Positions 8,126-17,900 of a stretch of DNA of 42,728 bases are shown here, piece by piece (positions within the stretch are counted from its first letter, which is position 1; each line of letters opens with the position of its first letter). The position numbers and the translations under genes are program-made. This DNA is from Actinomycetes bacterium. Lineage in GTDB: Bacteria; Actinomycetota; Actinomycetes; Streptosporangiales; Streptosporangiaceae. The stretch is taken from positions 1-42,728 of the forward strand of contig JAOPYM010000223.1 in the NCBI GenBank assembly GCA_025964615.1, in the 5' to 3' direction. The notes beneath the pieces were generated by a model that saw nothing but the letters and a program-made list of their open reading frames with translations, ran no database searches and was not told where the DNA came from.

Positions 8126-9439
8126 CTACTGGGGTGGGGGAAAGTAGGTGGGTCGCTGGCCGGGAGGAGGCTGAGGGCCGGTCCGCGGCGGGCCGAAGGA
8201 GGGCGGCAGTCCGCCCTGCTGCGGAGGCTGCCATTGCGGGACGGCCGCCCGTGCACGGCGCCGGCTGACTCGGACCAAACCGACGACGGCGACACCGGCC
8301 ACGACGACGACCAGGGCCAGGACACCGATGAGGCCGGTCTGGGAGGTGGACTTGCCCGCAGTGGCCGGCGAACCGCCCGGCCGGCCGGCACCGGCAGAGG
8401 CCTGGGGATGGGCGGCGAGCCAGGCATCGAGGCGCTCGAACGGCGGGTTGGGGGCGCTCTTGTCCACGTTCCTGGTCAGCGCCGCCGGGGGCAGCACCAC
8501 CCCGTAGCCGGTCTGGTCATCGTGGCCCCCGCCACCCATGTGATGGGTGGTGTTGATGATTCGCTGTACGACGTCGCGGGCGGAGAGGTCCGGGTATTTC
8601 GCACGGACCAGTGCCACCGCCGCCGACGTCAATGCGGTCGCCTGGCTGGTGCCGCTGATGTCGTTCATGTACCGGCCGTGCTTGTCGATCGAGCCGACCA
8701 GGTATCCGGGCGCCGACACCATGACATAGGACTGACGCTCAGTACTGACCCAGGCCTTCGGCTTGGCGTCGACCGCACCGACCGCGAGGACGCCCGCACA
8801 CGCAGCGGGAAACATCACGGGGTTGTTCTTGTCACCGTCGTTGCCCGCCCCGGCGACGACGACCACGTTCTTCTGTGTGGTGGCGTACGCGATGGCCTGC
8901 TGGACGTTCGCATCACACCGATTGCCGAAGGCGACAGCGGCTTGAGAGATGCTGATGACCTGGGCGCCGTGGTCTGCCGCATAGCGGATGGCCTTGCTGT
9001 CCTGCTCGGATGACCCGGTATCGATGATGGGCATGATCTTGGCGCCCGGGGCGACTCCGACCATCCCGGCACCACCGCCCTGACCGGCGATCAGCGCTGC
9101 CATCGCCGTACCGTGGCCCGCGTCGTGTCCTGCCTGTTCCGGCGCGGTGTCGGTGTCCTGACGGCCGTCACCTGGGTACTGACCGGACACGTCGGTGCCG
9201 GGGACCACGACTCCGCGTAGCTCCGGCAGATTCGCGTTCACGCCCGTGTCGATCACCGCGACGGTGATGCCCTGGCCCGTCGACTCGGGCCAGGCCATCT
9301 TCTCCACGCCCCAGGAAACGAACCACCACTCCTCAGCGCGAGGATGAGGCAGAGCCGCGGCCCCGGCAGGACCGGCCGGGAGCCCGGTCAGAACGGCGAG
9401 CGTCACGGCCGCCACCGCCGCCATACCACGCGTGATCAT
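8126..9439 (-). CDS. mycP: mycosin, subtilisin-like protease of the ESX core (MycP1)
   Basis: This is 437 aa from ATG 9439, preceded on the minus strand by GAGGG; a longer start at 9490 is possible. A Sec signal peptide (about 1-28, ending GPAGAAA) is followed by the S8 protease domain with Asp64 (VAVIDTGVN), His109 (GHGTAMAALIAG), the oxyanion Asn200 (AGAGNDG) and Ser265 (SGTSQATALTSAA). A C-terminal transmembrane helix (TGLIGVLALVVVVAGVAVVG) and an RRRAR stop-transfer lead to a Pro-rich tail. Mycosins sit on the outer face of the membrane, stabilise the EccBCDE complex and process substrates. It is the last gene of the core run from eccD. Confidence 0.95.
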   Translation of the reverse strand: MITRGMAAVAAVTLAVLTGLPAGPAGAAALPHPRAEEWWFVSWGVEKMAWPESTGQGITVAVIDTGVNANLPELRGVVVPGTDVSGQYPGDGRQDTDTAPEQAGHDAGHGTAMAALIAGQGGGAGMVGVAPGAKIMPIIDTGSSEQDSKAIRYAADHGAQVISISQAAVAFGNRCDANVQQAIAYATTQKNVVVVAGAGNDGDKNNPVMFPAACAGVLAVGAVDAKPKAWVSTERQSYVMVSAPGYLVGSIDKHGRYMNDISGTSQATALTSAAVALVRAKYPDLSARDVVQRIINTTHHMGGGGHDDQTGYGVVLPPAALTRNVDKSAPNPPFERLDAWLAAHPQASAGAGRPGGSPATAGKSTSQTGLIGVLALVVVVAGVAVVGLVRVSRRRARAAVPQWQPPQQGGLPPSFGPPRTGPQPPPGQRPTYFPPPQ

Positions 9440-9524
9440 CCGCACCCTCTGTGTCGCCTTTCGCACGGCGGAGACGGGCGAGCCGCGCATGGCCCGGCTT
9501 GCCCGTCTCCTTCAACAGAACAGC

Positions 9525-10703
9525 TCAGCCGATGATCGGGGGCGCGACGTCACCGTCACCACCCCACACATCGTCGTCCTCAGTGAGCCAGGTGGTCCGC
9601 TCGCGTTCCTCTTTCTGGCCTTCCTGACCACCGCCACCCATGCCCATGGGCATGCCGTTCGCGCCGGCCGCACCGCCACTACGGGCCAGTGCCGCCTCGC
9701 GTGCGGCCGCGGCGTCGGCCGACAGTGCCCCGCCGCCGAGACCACCCGCAGAGTTCAACCCGCTGGATCCCAGGCCACCTGCGGAGTTCAGCCCACCGGA
9801 TCCGAGACCGCCGCTCCCGAGACCGCCACCGCCACCGCCGAGACCACCATGATTGCCCAGGCCGCCGCCTCCGAAGCCGCCACCGCTCCCGCTGCCAGGC
9901 GGGGTGAAGTGGGCCAGGTTCGTATGCGGAACGGTCGGGGTGGGGACATGATTCGTCGGAGTCGGGATGGGGGTTGGAGTCGGCGTGTGGGTCGGCGTTG
10001 GGGTCGGGATGGTGGGCGTCGGAGTCGGAGCCTTGGTGGTGGGACTCGTCAGCTTCGGAATGCCGCCGCTATTTCCCCCGAGTCCTCCGCCGCCGCCGGT
10101 ATTGGTCCCGCCCAGGGTCGTCGGTTTGTAGATCGATGTCGACGGGTTCGGCGTCTCGGTGCGGACGTCGGTCGGCAGCTCACCGAAGGTGTAGGTCGTG
10201 GTGGAGTGGGCGAGGTCGGTGTTCATCCACTTCTTGACCGCGTCGCCCGCCGCGTTGTTGTTGTCCTGCGCGCCGTTGTAGATGCCGATCGAGGCGATGT
10301 CACCGGCGATCTGCCAGCCGGACTGGTCGGCGGGCTTCATCGTGTCGACGTTCTGCTTCAGCGTCTGAAGATCACTCACGTGGTAGCCGATGGCGATTCC
10401 CACCTGACCAGTGGCGTCCGCCAGGTTGCAGGCCGACACGTAGAGCGCCTGAAGGTTCTTCTGGAACTCTGCCGACGCGTCGCCCGTCCAGCCGTCCACC
10501 AGCCGGTACGCCTGGGTGGTGAGCTCCTCGTACGTCGTGATGAGCAGGCTCTGTGCCTTCATGTACGGAACGGCCACGTTCGCCAGGGCGCCGGGATCGA
10601 CCTTGTCGCCCAATGCCTTGAATTCGTCGTACCCACCGTTCCACTGGCCTGACGGGCAGTCGAGGGTGTTGACCTTGAACGAGGACTTCGTCGGGGGTGC
10701 CAT
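9525..10703 (-). CDS. EspB/PPE-like type VII substrate with PT- and Gly-rich tail
   Basis: This is 392 aa. The helical N-terminal domain (about 1-180) carries W72-T-G74 in GWTGDASAEF and Y107-HVS-D111, a WXG turn plus Y-x3-D secretion signal as in EspB/PE-PPE substrates. It is followed by a Pro/Thr repeat region (TPTPT, about 205-262) and a Gly-rich stretch (GLGSGGLGSGGLNSAGGLG), then an acidic C-terminus with TTWLTEDDDVWG. It is probably secreted and cleaved or anchored at the surface, the mycosin gene being next downstream. ATG 10703; 22 bp from the upstream gene. The low-complexity DNA gives spurious open frames on the other strand. Confidence 0.85.
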   Translation of the reverse strand: MAPPTKSSFKVNTLDCPSGQWNGGYDEFKALGDKVDPGALANVAVPYMKAQSLLITTYEELTTQAYRLVDGWTGDASAEFQKNLQALYVSACNLADATGQVGIAIGYHVSDLQTLKQNVDTMKPADQSGWQIAGDIASIGIYNGAQDNNNAAGDAVKKWMNTDLAHSTTTYTFGELPTDVRTETPNPSTSIYKPTTLGGTNTGGGGGLGGNSGGIPKLTSPTTKAPTPTPTIPTPTPTHTPTPTPIPTPTNHVPTPTVPHTNLAHFTPPGSGSGGGFGGGGLGNHGGLGGGGGGLGSGGLGSGGLNSAGGLGSSGLNSAGGLGGGALSADAAAAREAALARSGGAAGANGMPMGMGGGGQEGQKEERERTTWLTEDDDVWGGDGDVAPPIIG

Positions 10704-10725
10704 CAGTTGCGCTCCGCTAACTTGC

Positions 10726-11154
10726 CTAGTTGCCGTAGTAGCTGGTGGTGGTCGCCGTGTTCGTGCTGGCGGCGTTGGCGTGGTTGGAGTCCTCGTAGAC
10801 GCCTGTCTGGTCGCGCAGGCTCTGGATGAGTTTGTCGTAGGCGGTGAGGAAGCTCTTGTACGCCACCGGAAGGTTCGTCGAGGCGTTCGTCAGGTAGGTG
10901 CTGAGCGTCCGCCCCGCCGGGTACCCGGTCTTGTCATCGGCACCACCGGCCAAGATCGTCGGGTCCTTGACGACGCCGCGGCCCGACATGTCGTCAGGTG
11001 TGCCCTCCGACGCGTTGGTGAAGCGATCGAGATCGGCCTGCAACGCCTTGATGACCTGCTTGACCTTGTCCGTGTCGACGGAGAACTGCTTGCCGCCGGC
11101 GTCGGTGCCCGGCCAGATCTTGGGGTCCAGGCGCCCGCCATGCGGATCTGCCAT
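10726..11154 (-). CDS. helical protein of the ESX core operon, 142 aa
   Basis: ATG 11154 is preceded on the minus strand by AGGAAGG. The protein has a helix around TDKVKQVIKALQADLDRF, a central polar part (about 55-85), and a second helix with NLPVAYKSFLTAYDKLIQSLRDQTGVYED, ending in a Ser/Thr/Asn-rich tail (TTTSYYGN). There is no signal peptide or membrane segment. The size and two-helix plan fit a type VII substrate, but no WXG is visible and I cannot name a family. It lies between the WXG100 pair and the EspB/PPE-like gene, suggesting co-secretion. Confidence 0.7.
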   Translation of the reverse strand: MADPHGGRLDPKIWPGTDAGGKQFSVDTDKVKQVIKALQADLDRFTNASEGTPDDMSGRGVVKDPTILAGGADDKTGYPAGRTLSTYLTNASTNLPVAYKSFLTAYDKLIQSLRDQTGVYEDSNHANAASTNTATTTSYYGN

Positions 11155-11230
11155 CGTCTGCCTTCCTAAAATGAGGACACCGGGCCCGCCGCGCACGGCG
11201 GATCGGACCCGGTGACCGGTCAGGTCCGGA

Positions 11231-11530
11231 TCACTGCCAGACGCTCACGCCGAACTTCTCTGCGGCGGCGTAGTTGTCATGAGCCGTACCGACGGCCAGG
11301 CCGAGCTGCTGGATGATGCGCGCCATGTCGGCCGCCGCAGCGTCCCACTTCTTCTTGCAGTCCCAGTAGGCCGTCTGGGTGGCGCCCTCCCAGTGAGACA
11401 GCTTGGTCTGCAGGCTGGTCTCCAGCTCGTCCAGTTCCCTTCGCAGAGTGCCCTGGGCGATCGCGAAGTTGTCCGCCCCGGTGCGCAGGGCATCGAAGTT
11501 CGCCATCGTGTAGTTCGGGTCGTCGCTCAC
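11231..11530 (-). CDS. WXG100 protein (EsxB-like)
   Basis: This is 99 aa. Two long helices are separated by W47-E-G49 (KLSHWEGATQTAY), and Y87-AAA-E91 near the C-terminus is the Y-x3-D/E type VII export signal. Length is standard for the family. It should form a helical heterodimer with the neighbouring WXG100 protein (11587-11898), which would be exported through EccC. Start ATG 11530. A shortened paralogue of this protein is encoded at 20305-20511. Confidence 0.95.
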   Translation of the reverse strand: MSDDPNYTMANFDALRTGADNFAIAQGTLRRELDELETSLQTKLSHWEGATQTAYWDCKKKWDAAAADMARIIQQLGLAVGTAHDNYAAAEKFGVSVWQ

Positions 11531-11586
11531 TCTTCCTCCATAGTCGAACTCAAGTCACATGGGTCGTCGTCAGAACTGTGGCCGCA

Positions 11587-11898
11587 TCAGCCGCCGAGCA
11601 GTCGCTGGACCTCGCTGACCGCAGCGTGGCTCTCCTGCTCACGGGCCTCGTACTGGATACGGGTGTGCGTGAGCGCCTCATGCATCTTCTCGAGCGCCTG
11701 GATGACCTTGGTGAAGTCGGCGTCGAACTCGGCGAAGACGTTCTCGAACGTACCGGCGGCCGTGCCCCTCCACCCCTGGCGGATCGTGGCCTTGTGGTCT
11801 TCGAGTGTGTTGCGCAGACCCTGGACGACCTGGGCCTTGGTCTCGATCTCCTGAGCGGCCTGGGCCATCGCGGCCCTATCGACAGCAGAAAGTGCCAT
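11587..11898 (-). CDS. WXG100 protein (EsxA-like)
   Basis: This is 103 aa with W43-R-G45 (IRQGWRGTAAGTF) between two long helices and a C-terminal Y83-EAR-E87 export signal. Start ATG 11898, with GGAGGTGACCG directly upstream on the minus strand. It is the first of the substrate genes, 158 bp downstream of eccB and 56 bp upstream of the EsxB-like gene. Calling this one EsxA-like and the neighbour EsxB-like is only a convenience. Confidence 0.95.
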   Translation of the reverse strand: MALSAVDRAAMAQAAQEIETKAQVVQGLRNTLEDHKATIRQGWRGTAAGTFENVFAEFDADFTKVIQALEKMHEALTHTRIQYEAREQESHAAVSEVQRLLGG

Positions 11899-12056
11899 CG
11901 GTCACCTCCGAGTGACGTCGTGTGGTGCGGGTTACTCGCTTGCCCGGTTTAGTGCTGTTCTGACGCGGCGCGCGGATTCACGGTTCCACACATGCGACCG
12001 TACTATTTAAGCCAATATCGAGCGAAAGATCCATTCCCTGGCCGTATTCGGCCAAC
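11899..12056 (-). promoter_or_regulatory. 158-bp gap before the esx pair, probable promoter region
   Basis: This is the largest gap inside the core minus-strand run. Its centre (about 12000-12030) is markedly AT-richer than the surroundings (TACTATTTAAGCCAATATCG on the plus strand), as expected of a separate promoter giving extra transcription of the substrate genes. No confident -35/-10 pair was identified. Confidence 0.3.
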
Positions 12057-13448
12057 TCAGCCGGCGGGCAGGACCTGACCTGCGGACACGGGGTTCTTCG
12101 CGGCGGCCGGGTCGAGTACCGGTCCTTCCGGAATGAGCTGCACGACGTTCGCCGGCAGCGGGATCCCGTCGATCGCCAGGCTGTAGCCGAGCTGCTGCGC
12201 GACGTCGGCCGACTGCAACGCGAACCGCCTCCCCTGCGCCACCAGGTAGTACGTGTTCACCGCCGCGAGCTTGCCCGCACTGGGCAGTACGCCCACGAGC
12301 GCGGCCCGGCCCGGCGGGAACACGAGCTGGTCGGCGCTGTCGGCTCCGCCGGTCGCGTTCTGCGGGGGTTGCGGGAGCTGCCCGCCGATGGTCAGATGCG
12401 CGCCGGCGACACCCGTCCGATCGTCGTAGATCGCACAGAGCGGCGACGTGTCCATGTACGGCACGATCGTCGGCATCTTGGTCCGCAGATCGGGACTGCC
12501 GATGCTCCCCTGGTGCTTCGGCGCCGCGCCGAGTGCGGCGGGCGTGAGCTTCACCGGATTGCCGGACAGCTTCGCGAGCTGGCCCTCGATCTCGCTGATC
12601 TGCGCGAGGCCGTCGGGCATCAGCACGTACCAGGCCGTACCCGACACAGTGTCGGCCGTGTAGAGCTGCCCCACCTGTGCGCTCCCCTGCGGTCCCTGAA
12701 CCGTCTGGCCCCGGCCGGGGATGTCGGGTGCCTTGAAGTCGACGCCTTCAGGCAGCGCGTTGAGCCACTTTCCGGCGAGTACGGCGGGGCTCGCGGCCGA
12801 CGCCAATCCCGTCACCTCCTGAGGTGGCACCCGCCAGCGCTTGCTCTGCCAGAGCAGCCAGGGTTGCTTGTCCGCCTGAACCAGGATCGCCTGGTCGTCG
12901 GGCAACCGCCGGCCCGCGGCGTCCCGCCCGGCGAGGAGCGTCACCATCGGGGTGTGGCCGGACAGCGGGCTGTCGATCGCGCGCACGCAGACCGACCACG
13001 GCATCTTGACGAGCTTCGACGGGTCCGGAAGCGTATCCGGGGCCCCGGTGATACCGATCAGCGGCCCGCGTTCGTAGCCGGACAGCGACTCTCGCGACAC
13101 CAGCCTCTGCGTCGGCTGGCCGGTACCGGCCAGGAGTTTCGCCGAGGTGTAGTTGATGACGGGGCAGAGTGTGCGCCCGGACCCGCACCATACGTACCGG
13201 GCGCCGGTCTCCTTCTCGATGATGATGGTCCCGGGTTTGTCCAGGCCCTGAGCTCCGCCCGGGATGAGCAGCCCCCAGATGCCGAACCCGGCCGCAACGA
13301 GGACCGCGATCATCGCCCCGGAGAACGACGCGACGTTCAGCCGGCGCAGCGGTAGCTCCGGGGTGTCGGGCTCGCCGATCATCAGTGCCTGTGACGCCCG
13401 CTGTGTCATCAGCCGGTGCGCCTGGAGCAGGTCTTTCCGTGTCTGCAT
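12057..13448 (-). CDS. eccB: EccB, type VII secretion core component
   Basis: This is 463 aa. A short cytosolic N-terminus (QTRKDLLQAHRLMTQRASQA) and one transmembrane helix (about 43-63, GAMIAVLVAAGFGIWGLLIPG) precede a large periplasmic-side domain with Cys88 and Cys95 (WCGSGRTLCPVINY) and repeated beta modules, as in EccB. ATG 13448 follows GGAGG on the minus strand. It sits 15 bp downstream of eccD, so the two are co-transcribed. EccB joins EccC, EccD and EccE in the membrane complex. Length is slightly below the mycobacterial norm. Confidence 0.97.
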   Translation of the reverse strand: MQTRKDLLQAHRLMTQRASQALMIGEPDTPELPLRRLNVASFSGAMIAVLVAAGFGIWGLLIPGGAQGLDKPGTIIIEKETGARYVWCGSGRTLCPVINYTSAKLLAGTGQPTQRLVSRESLSGYERGPLIGITGAPDTLPDPSKLVKMPWSVCVRAIDSPLSGHTPMVTLLAGRDAAGRRLPDDQAILVQADKQPWLLWQSKRWRVPPQEVTGLASAASPAVLAGKWLNALPEGVDFKAPDIPGRGQTVQGPQGSAQVGQLYTADTVSGTAWYVLMPDGLAQISEIEGQLAKLSGNPVKLTPAALGAAPKHQGSIGSPDLRTKMPTIVPYMDTSPLCAIYDDRTGVAGAHLTIGGQLPQPPQNATGGADSADQLVFPPGRAALVGVLPSAGKLAAVNTYYLVAQGRRFALQSADVAQQLGYSLAIDGIPLPANVVQLIPEGPVLDPAAAKNPVSAGQVLPAG

Positions 13449-13463
13449 GATTCCTCCGCCGGC

Positions 13464-14861
13464 TCAGCCCGAAAGCCCGCGGATGTAGCCGTACAGGCCC
13501 ATCACCCCGGGGGCCAGGGTCACCAGGGCGATGATGGCCAGCACCTCGAGGATGTCGGCGGACCTGGCCCAGAACGGCGACGGCCGGTTCCCCGGCAGCC
13601 AGGTGCCCACCGCGACCAGCGACAGGGAACCGACGACGAGCGGCGCCAGCACGGCGATCTGGGTGTTCTGATCGTTGGCCACGAGCGCCGCACCGACCAG
13701 CAGCATCACGAAGCCCGCCATTCCCGAACAGAGGAACCACAGGCGCTGCGTCCTGCCTCGGAAGATCCGCGAGCGCAGCAGCAGGGTCAGCGCGGTCACG
13801 GCGCACGTGAGGGGGCCGACCCAGCCACCGGCCAGAGCGAGCGGAAGCTGCCCGGCGAGGCACACGATCGCTGTGCCCGTCCCCAGCCCCGTCACGAAAC
13901 GATCTGCCCGGGCGGTCCGCTGCAGCACCTGGCCGCCATCGACCAGCAGCTTGTCACTGCGCAGGTCCTCGGCGCTGGTCGGGACCGGTGGCAGCATGAC
14001 GCGGGCCATCCGGAATGCGAGAGTGGGGATCAGCGGGGTGAACGCGAGGGTCACCGCGATCATCACCGCGGCGCCGCCGGCCGCCGTGACCCCGTCATAG
14101 GCGAACACGATCTCGGCGCCCACCACACCCATCAACGCGGCGAAGGCGATGCCCAGGAAGATCGGCAGCCCGTCGGCGATCGCGAACCCGGCGACCGTGG
14201 CGATCAGCACGACCGCCCCGAACCCCGCCAGGAGGTGCGGAGCGCCCAGGTGGCCGAGCGCCGTCGACTGCGCCGGGATCAAAGCACCGGACAGGAACGC
14301 GTACGGCAGCGAGACGTAGCCGAGCACCTCGCCCGCGGAACTGTCACCCAGCGCCCGCGACAGTGTGACGGCGGCGACCACCAGCAGGAGGGAGATCGCG
14401 GCTGCGATGACGGAAGGCACCCGCCACGGCGGGCCGCTGATGAGCAGCGGCACCGTCCCGGAGAGCAGTGCGACCGCCGCGGTACCAAGCGTGAACCGCC
14501 GGGTGTACTCCGGCCGCCAGCGGTCGGCCTTGTCGTTGACGCCGGTGGCGACCACATCGGCCACATCGTCGAACGACGGTTCCCGCAGCTGGGACATGCC
14601 GGGGCGCAGATGGAGCAGCTCCCCGTCCTTCAGCCCGGCCTGGGCAGGCGTGCTGCCGAGGTCGAAGGGGGCCTCGTCGAGACGCTGCAGCACCCAGCCA
14701 CCGTGGCCGAGCCCGGCGTTCGCGAGGTCCTGCCCGGCGTGCGGCAGGATCGTCGGGAGAATCTCCGCGAACGGCATGTCCGCGGGTAGCGAGACGTCCA
14801 GCCGCCTGCTCGGCCCCACGATCGTGATCCGGCATAGATCGGCTCCAGTGGTCGGGCTCAC
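13464..14861 (-). CDS. eccD: EccD, type VII secretion pore subunit
   Basis: This is 465 aa from GTG 14861, selected because GAGGAG lies just upstream on the minus strand and the ubiquitin-like domain starts directly after it; the frame remains open to 14951. The N-terminal ubiquitin-like part (about 8-85: CRITIVGPSRRLDVSLPADM, GELLHLRPG) is followed by a linker and about eleven hydrophobic helices. This is the EccD plan, the main membrane-spanning subunit of the ESX complex. It is divergent from eccC across 130 bp, which must hold both promoters. Confidence 0.97.
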   Translation of the reverse strand: MSPTTGADLCRITIVGPSRRLDVSLPADMPFAEILPTILPHAGQDLANAGLGHGGWVLQRLDEAPFDLGSTPAQAGLKDGELLHLRPGMSQLREPSFDDVADVVATGVNDKADRWRPEYTRRFTLGTAAVALLSGTVPLLISGPPWRVPSVIAAAISLLLVVAAVTLSRALGDSSAGEVLGYVSLPYAFLSGALIPAQSTALGHLGAPHLLAGFGAVVLIATVAGFAIADGLPIFLGIAFAALMGVVGAEIVFAYDGVTAAGGAAVMIAVTLAFTPLIPTLAFRMARVMLPPVPTSAEDLRSDKLLVDGGQVLQRTARADRFVTGLGTGTAIVCLAGQLPLALAGGWVGPLTCAVTALTLLLRSRIFRGRTQRLWFLCSGMAGFVMLLVGAALVANDQNTQIAVLAPLVVGSLSLVAVGTWLPGNRPSPFWARSADILEVLAIIALVTLAPGVMGLYGYIRGLSG

Positions 14862-14991
14862 CTGACTCCTCGCGTTGTCGTATCCGGCCGGGAACGGCAT
14901 CCTTCTGTACGAGACGAACCATCCATAGGATGACGACTCGCACCATGTCATGCCAACAGGTCAAAAGTGGCTCGCAGGAGGGATCCCCTAC

Positions 14992-17900
14992 GTGAGCACC
15001 GTGCTCGTGCGCCGCAAGGAACGCCGGAAGCCCCCGGAGATGCCCCGTGGTGAGGTCTTGTTGGACTCGCCTCCCGAGTTGCCCGAGATGGTCTCCAATT
15101 CGTTCCAGAACGTCTTGACGTTCCTGCCGATGGCAGCGGGCGCCGGCGCGATGGTGTTCATGGTCGTCAACCCGAACTCCAGCACGCTCCAGTGGGTCTC
15201 GAGCGGAATGTTCGCGCTGTCCATGTTCGGCATGATGTTCGGCCAGATGGGCCGGCAGACGGGCGAGCGGAAGATCAAGCTCAACGGCGCACGCCGGGAC
15301 TATCTGCGCTACCTCGGCCAGGTACGGCGCAAGGTCCGCCGGGCGGCGAAGATGCAGCGTGAGGCGATGGAGTGGGGCAGCCCGCCACCGTCCGGCCTGT
15401 GGTCGATCGTGATGAGCGCGAGGATCTGGGAGCGGCGGCCTGGTGACCCCGACTTCGGCCAGGTACGAATCGGTACCGGCGTTCAGCGGCTGGCGGTACA
15501 GCTCATCACCCCCGAGACCAAGCCGGTCGAGGATCTCGAGCCGATGAGTGCCGGGGCCCTTCGCCGGTTCATCCGTACGCACTCCACCGTGCCCGACCTA
15601 CCGGTCGCGATCTCGCTGTCCTCCTTCGCCCGCATCTACCCGACCGGAGACCCGGACGCCGTGTACGGCATGGTCCGCGCGATGATCGCCCAGATCACCG
15701 CCTTCCACTCTCCGGACGACGTACGCATCACGGTGTGCGCGTCCGAGGAGCGGATGGCCTGGTGGCAGTGGGTCAAGTGGCTTCCGCATGCGCTGCACCC
15801 GACCGAGCACGACGCCGCAGGCCAGGTTCGCCTGCTCACCAGCACCCTGTCGGAACTGGAGGCCCTGCTCGGTGCCGAGATCAAGGACCGGCCCAGGTTC
15901 TCCCCCGGTCTGAACGCCGGCATGCCGTACCACGTGGTGATCGTGGACGGCGGTCAGGCGTCGTACGACTCACAGATCGCCGCCGACGGCATCGGCGGGG
16001 TGTGCGTCATCGACCTGACCGGTGCCGTGGAAGCGACCGCCGAGGCCACGATGCTGCGTCTGAACCTCACGGCCGGGCGTGTCGACATGCTCCGCCGTGA
16101 CCGTACCGGTAAGGACGTGCCGACCCCGATCGGCAAACCCGACGCCCTGTCGCTGCGGCAGGCGGAGGCCATCGCCCGCCAGCTCGCGCCGCTCCGGGCG
16201 AGCTCGGCCACCAGCCCTGAAGAGGACGCGCTGGCCGCGAACCTGACCCTGACGTCGCTGCTCGGCGTACAGGATCCGTACAACGTCGACCCTGCCACGG
16301 TGTGGCGGCCACGTGCCCAGCGCAACCGGTACCGGGTGCCGATCGGCATCGACGCCGACGGCCGGCCGGTCGACCTGGACATCAAGGAGGCGGCGCAGGG
16401 CGGTTCCGGCCCGCACGGCCTGTGCATCGGCGCGACCGGTTCCGGCAAGTCCGAACTGCTGCGCACGCTTGTGCTCGGCCTGGCGATGACGCACTCGTCG
16501 GAGATCCTCAATTTCGTGCTGGTCGACTTCAAGGGCGGCGCGACGTTCCTCGGTATGGACGGGCTGCAGCATGTCGCCGCGGTCATCACCAACCTGGAGG
16601 ACGAACTGCCGCTGGTCGACCGGATGTACGACGCGCTGCACGGCGAGATGGTGCGCCGCCAGGAGTTCCTGCGCGCCCAGGGCAACTACGCCTCGCTGCG
16701 CGACTACGAGAAGGCGCGCATGGAGGGCGCTGCGCTGGTGCCGATGCCGACGCTGTTCCTCGTACTCGACGAGTTCTCCGAGCTGTTGTCGGCCAAGCCG
16801 GATTTCGCCGAGCTTTTCGTGATGATCGGCCGGTTGGGCCGATCGCTCGGCGTTCACCTGCTGCTCGCCTCGCAGCGTCTGGAAGAGGGCAAGCTGCGCG
16901 GCCTGGACACTCACCTGTCGTACCGGATCGGCCTGCGCACCTTCTCGGCGATGGAGTCGCGAGTCGTCCTGGGAGTCCCGGACGCGTACGAGCTGCCGCA
17001 GGCCCCCGGCAACGGGTACCTGAAGATCGGCACCGAGTCGATGATCCGGTTCAAGGCGGCGTATGTCTCCGGGCCGGTCGAGGCCGAGGTGCTGTCCGGC
17101 GACGGAATGAGCAAGATCGTGCGGCAGATCGTGCCGTACGGCGCGGCCTACATCCCGCCGCAACTGATCGAGGAACCGGAGACCGCGCCCGAGGAGCAGC
17201 GGAGCCAGGATGCCCTCTTCGACATCGTCGTACGGCAGCTGGAGGGCCACGGTCCGCCGCCGCACCAGATCTGGCTGCCGCCGCTGGACGTAGCGGACAC
17301 GCTCGGCGACCTGCTCCCGCCGCTGACGGAGGCTCCCGGCCAGGGCCTGACCACTCCCGGCTGGGAGGGCCGCGGCAGGCTGATGGCCGTCGTGGGCATC
17401 GTTGACAAGCCGTTCGAACAGCGACGCGATCCGTACTGGGTCGATCTGGCCGGCGCCGCGGGCCACGTCGGCATCGCCGGCGGGCCGCAGACCGGCAAGT
17501 CAACGATCCTGCGCACGCTGATCCTGTCCCTGGCGCTCCTGCACACACCACAGGAGGTGCAGTTCTACTGCCTCGACTTCGGTGGCGGCACGCTCGGCGC
17601 CATCTCCCACCTGCCGCACATCGGCGGCGTCGCCAGCCGACTTGACGCCGACCGGGTACGTCGTACGATCGCCGAGGTCACCCAGCTCCTTGAACGGCGA
17701 GAGCGTGAGTTCGCCGAGCGGGGCATCGACTCGATGGCCACCTACCGCCTGCGCCGCGCGTCAGGCGAGTTTCCCGGCGACGGCTACGGAGACGTGTTCG
17801 TCGTGGTCGACAACTGGCTCACGCTGCGCCAGGACTACGAGATGCTCGAGAGCACCATCACCCAGCTCGCGGCTCGCGGCCTTGGCTACGGTGTGCACGT

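Noticed and set aside
7981-8427. Upstream extension of the triad B YbaB frame to 274 aa
   Set aside because: The extra part overlaps the mycosin 3' end and is Arg/Pro/Ser-rich shadow sequence; the GTG at 8037 has a good ribosome site.
9640-10060. Repeat array in the PT/Gly-rich part of the EspB-like gene, as a possible CRISPR or mobile repeat
   Set aside because: The repeats are short, in frame and encode GLGSGGLNSAGG and TPTPTP units; no spacers.
13416-14789. 457-aa plus-strand open frame opposite eccD
   Set aside because: Composition is dominated by Arg, Gln, His and Gly, typical of a shadow frame; eccD on the other strand is certain.
14950-14991. Upstream ATG start for eccC
   Set aside because: No ribosome site before it, whereas AGGAGGG lies between it and the GTG at 14992.
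15970-17466. 498-aa minus-strand open frame opposite eccC
   Set aside because: Fully inside eccC and shadow-like in composition.
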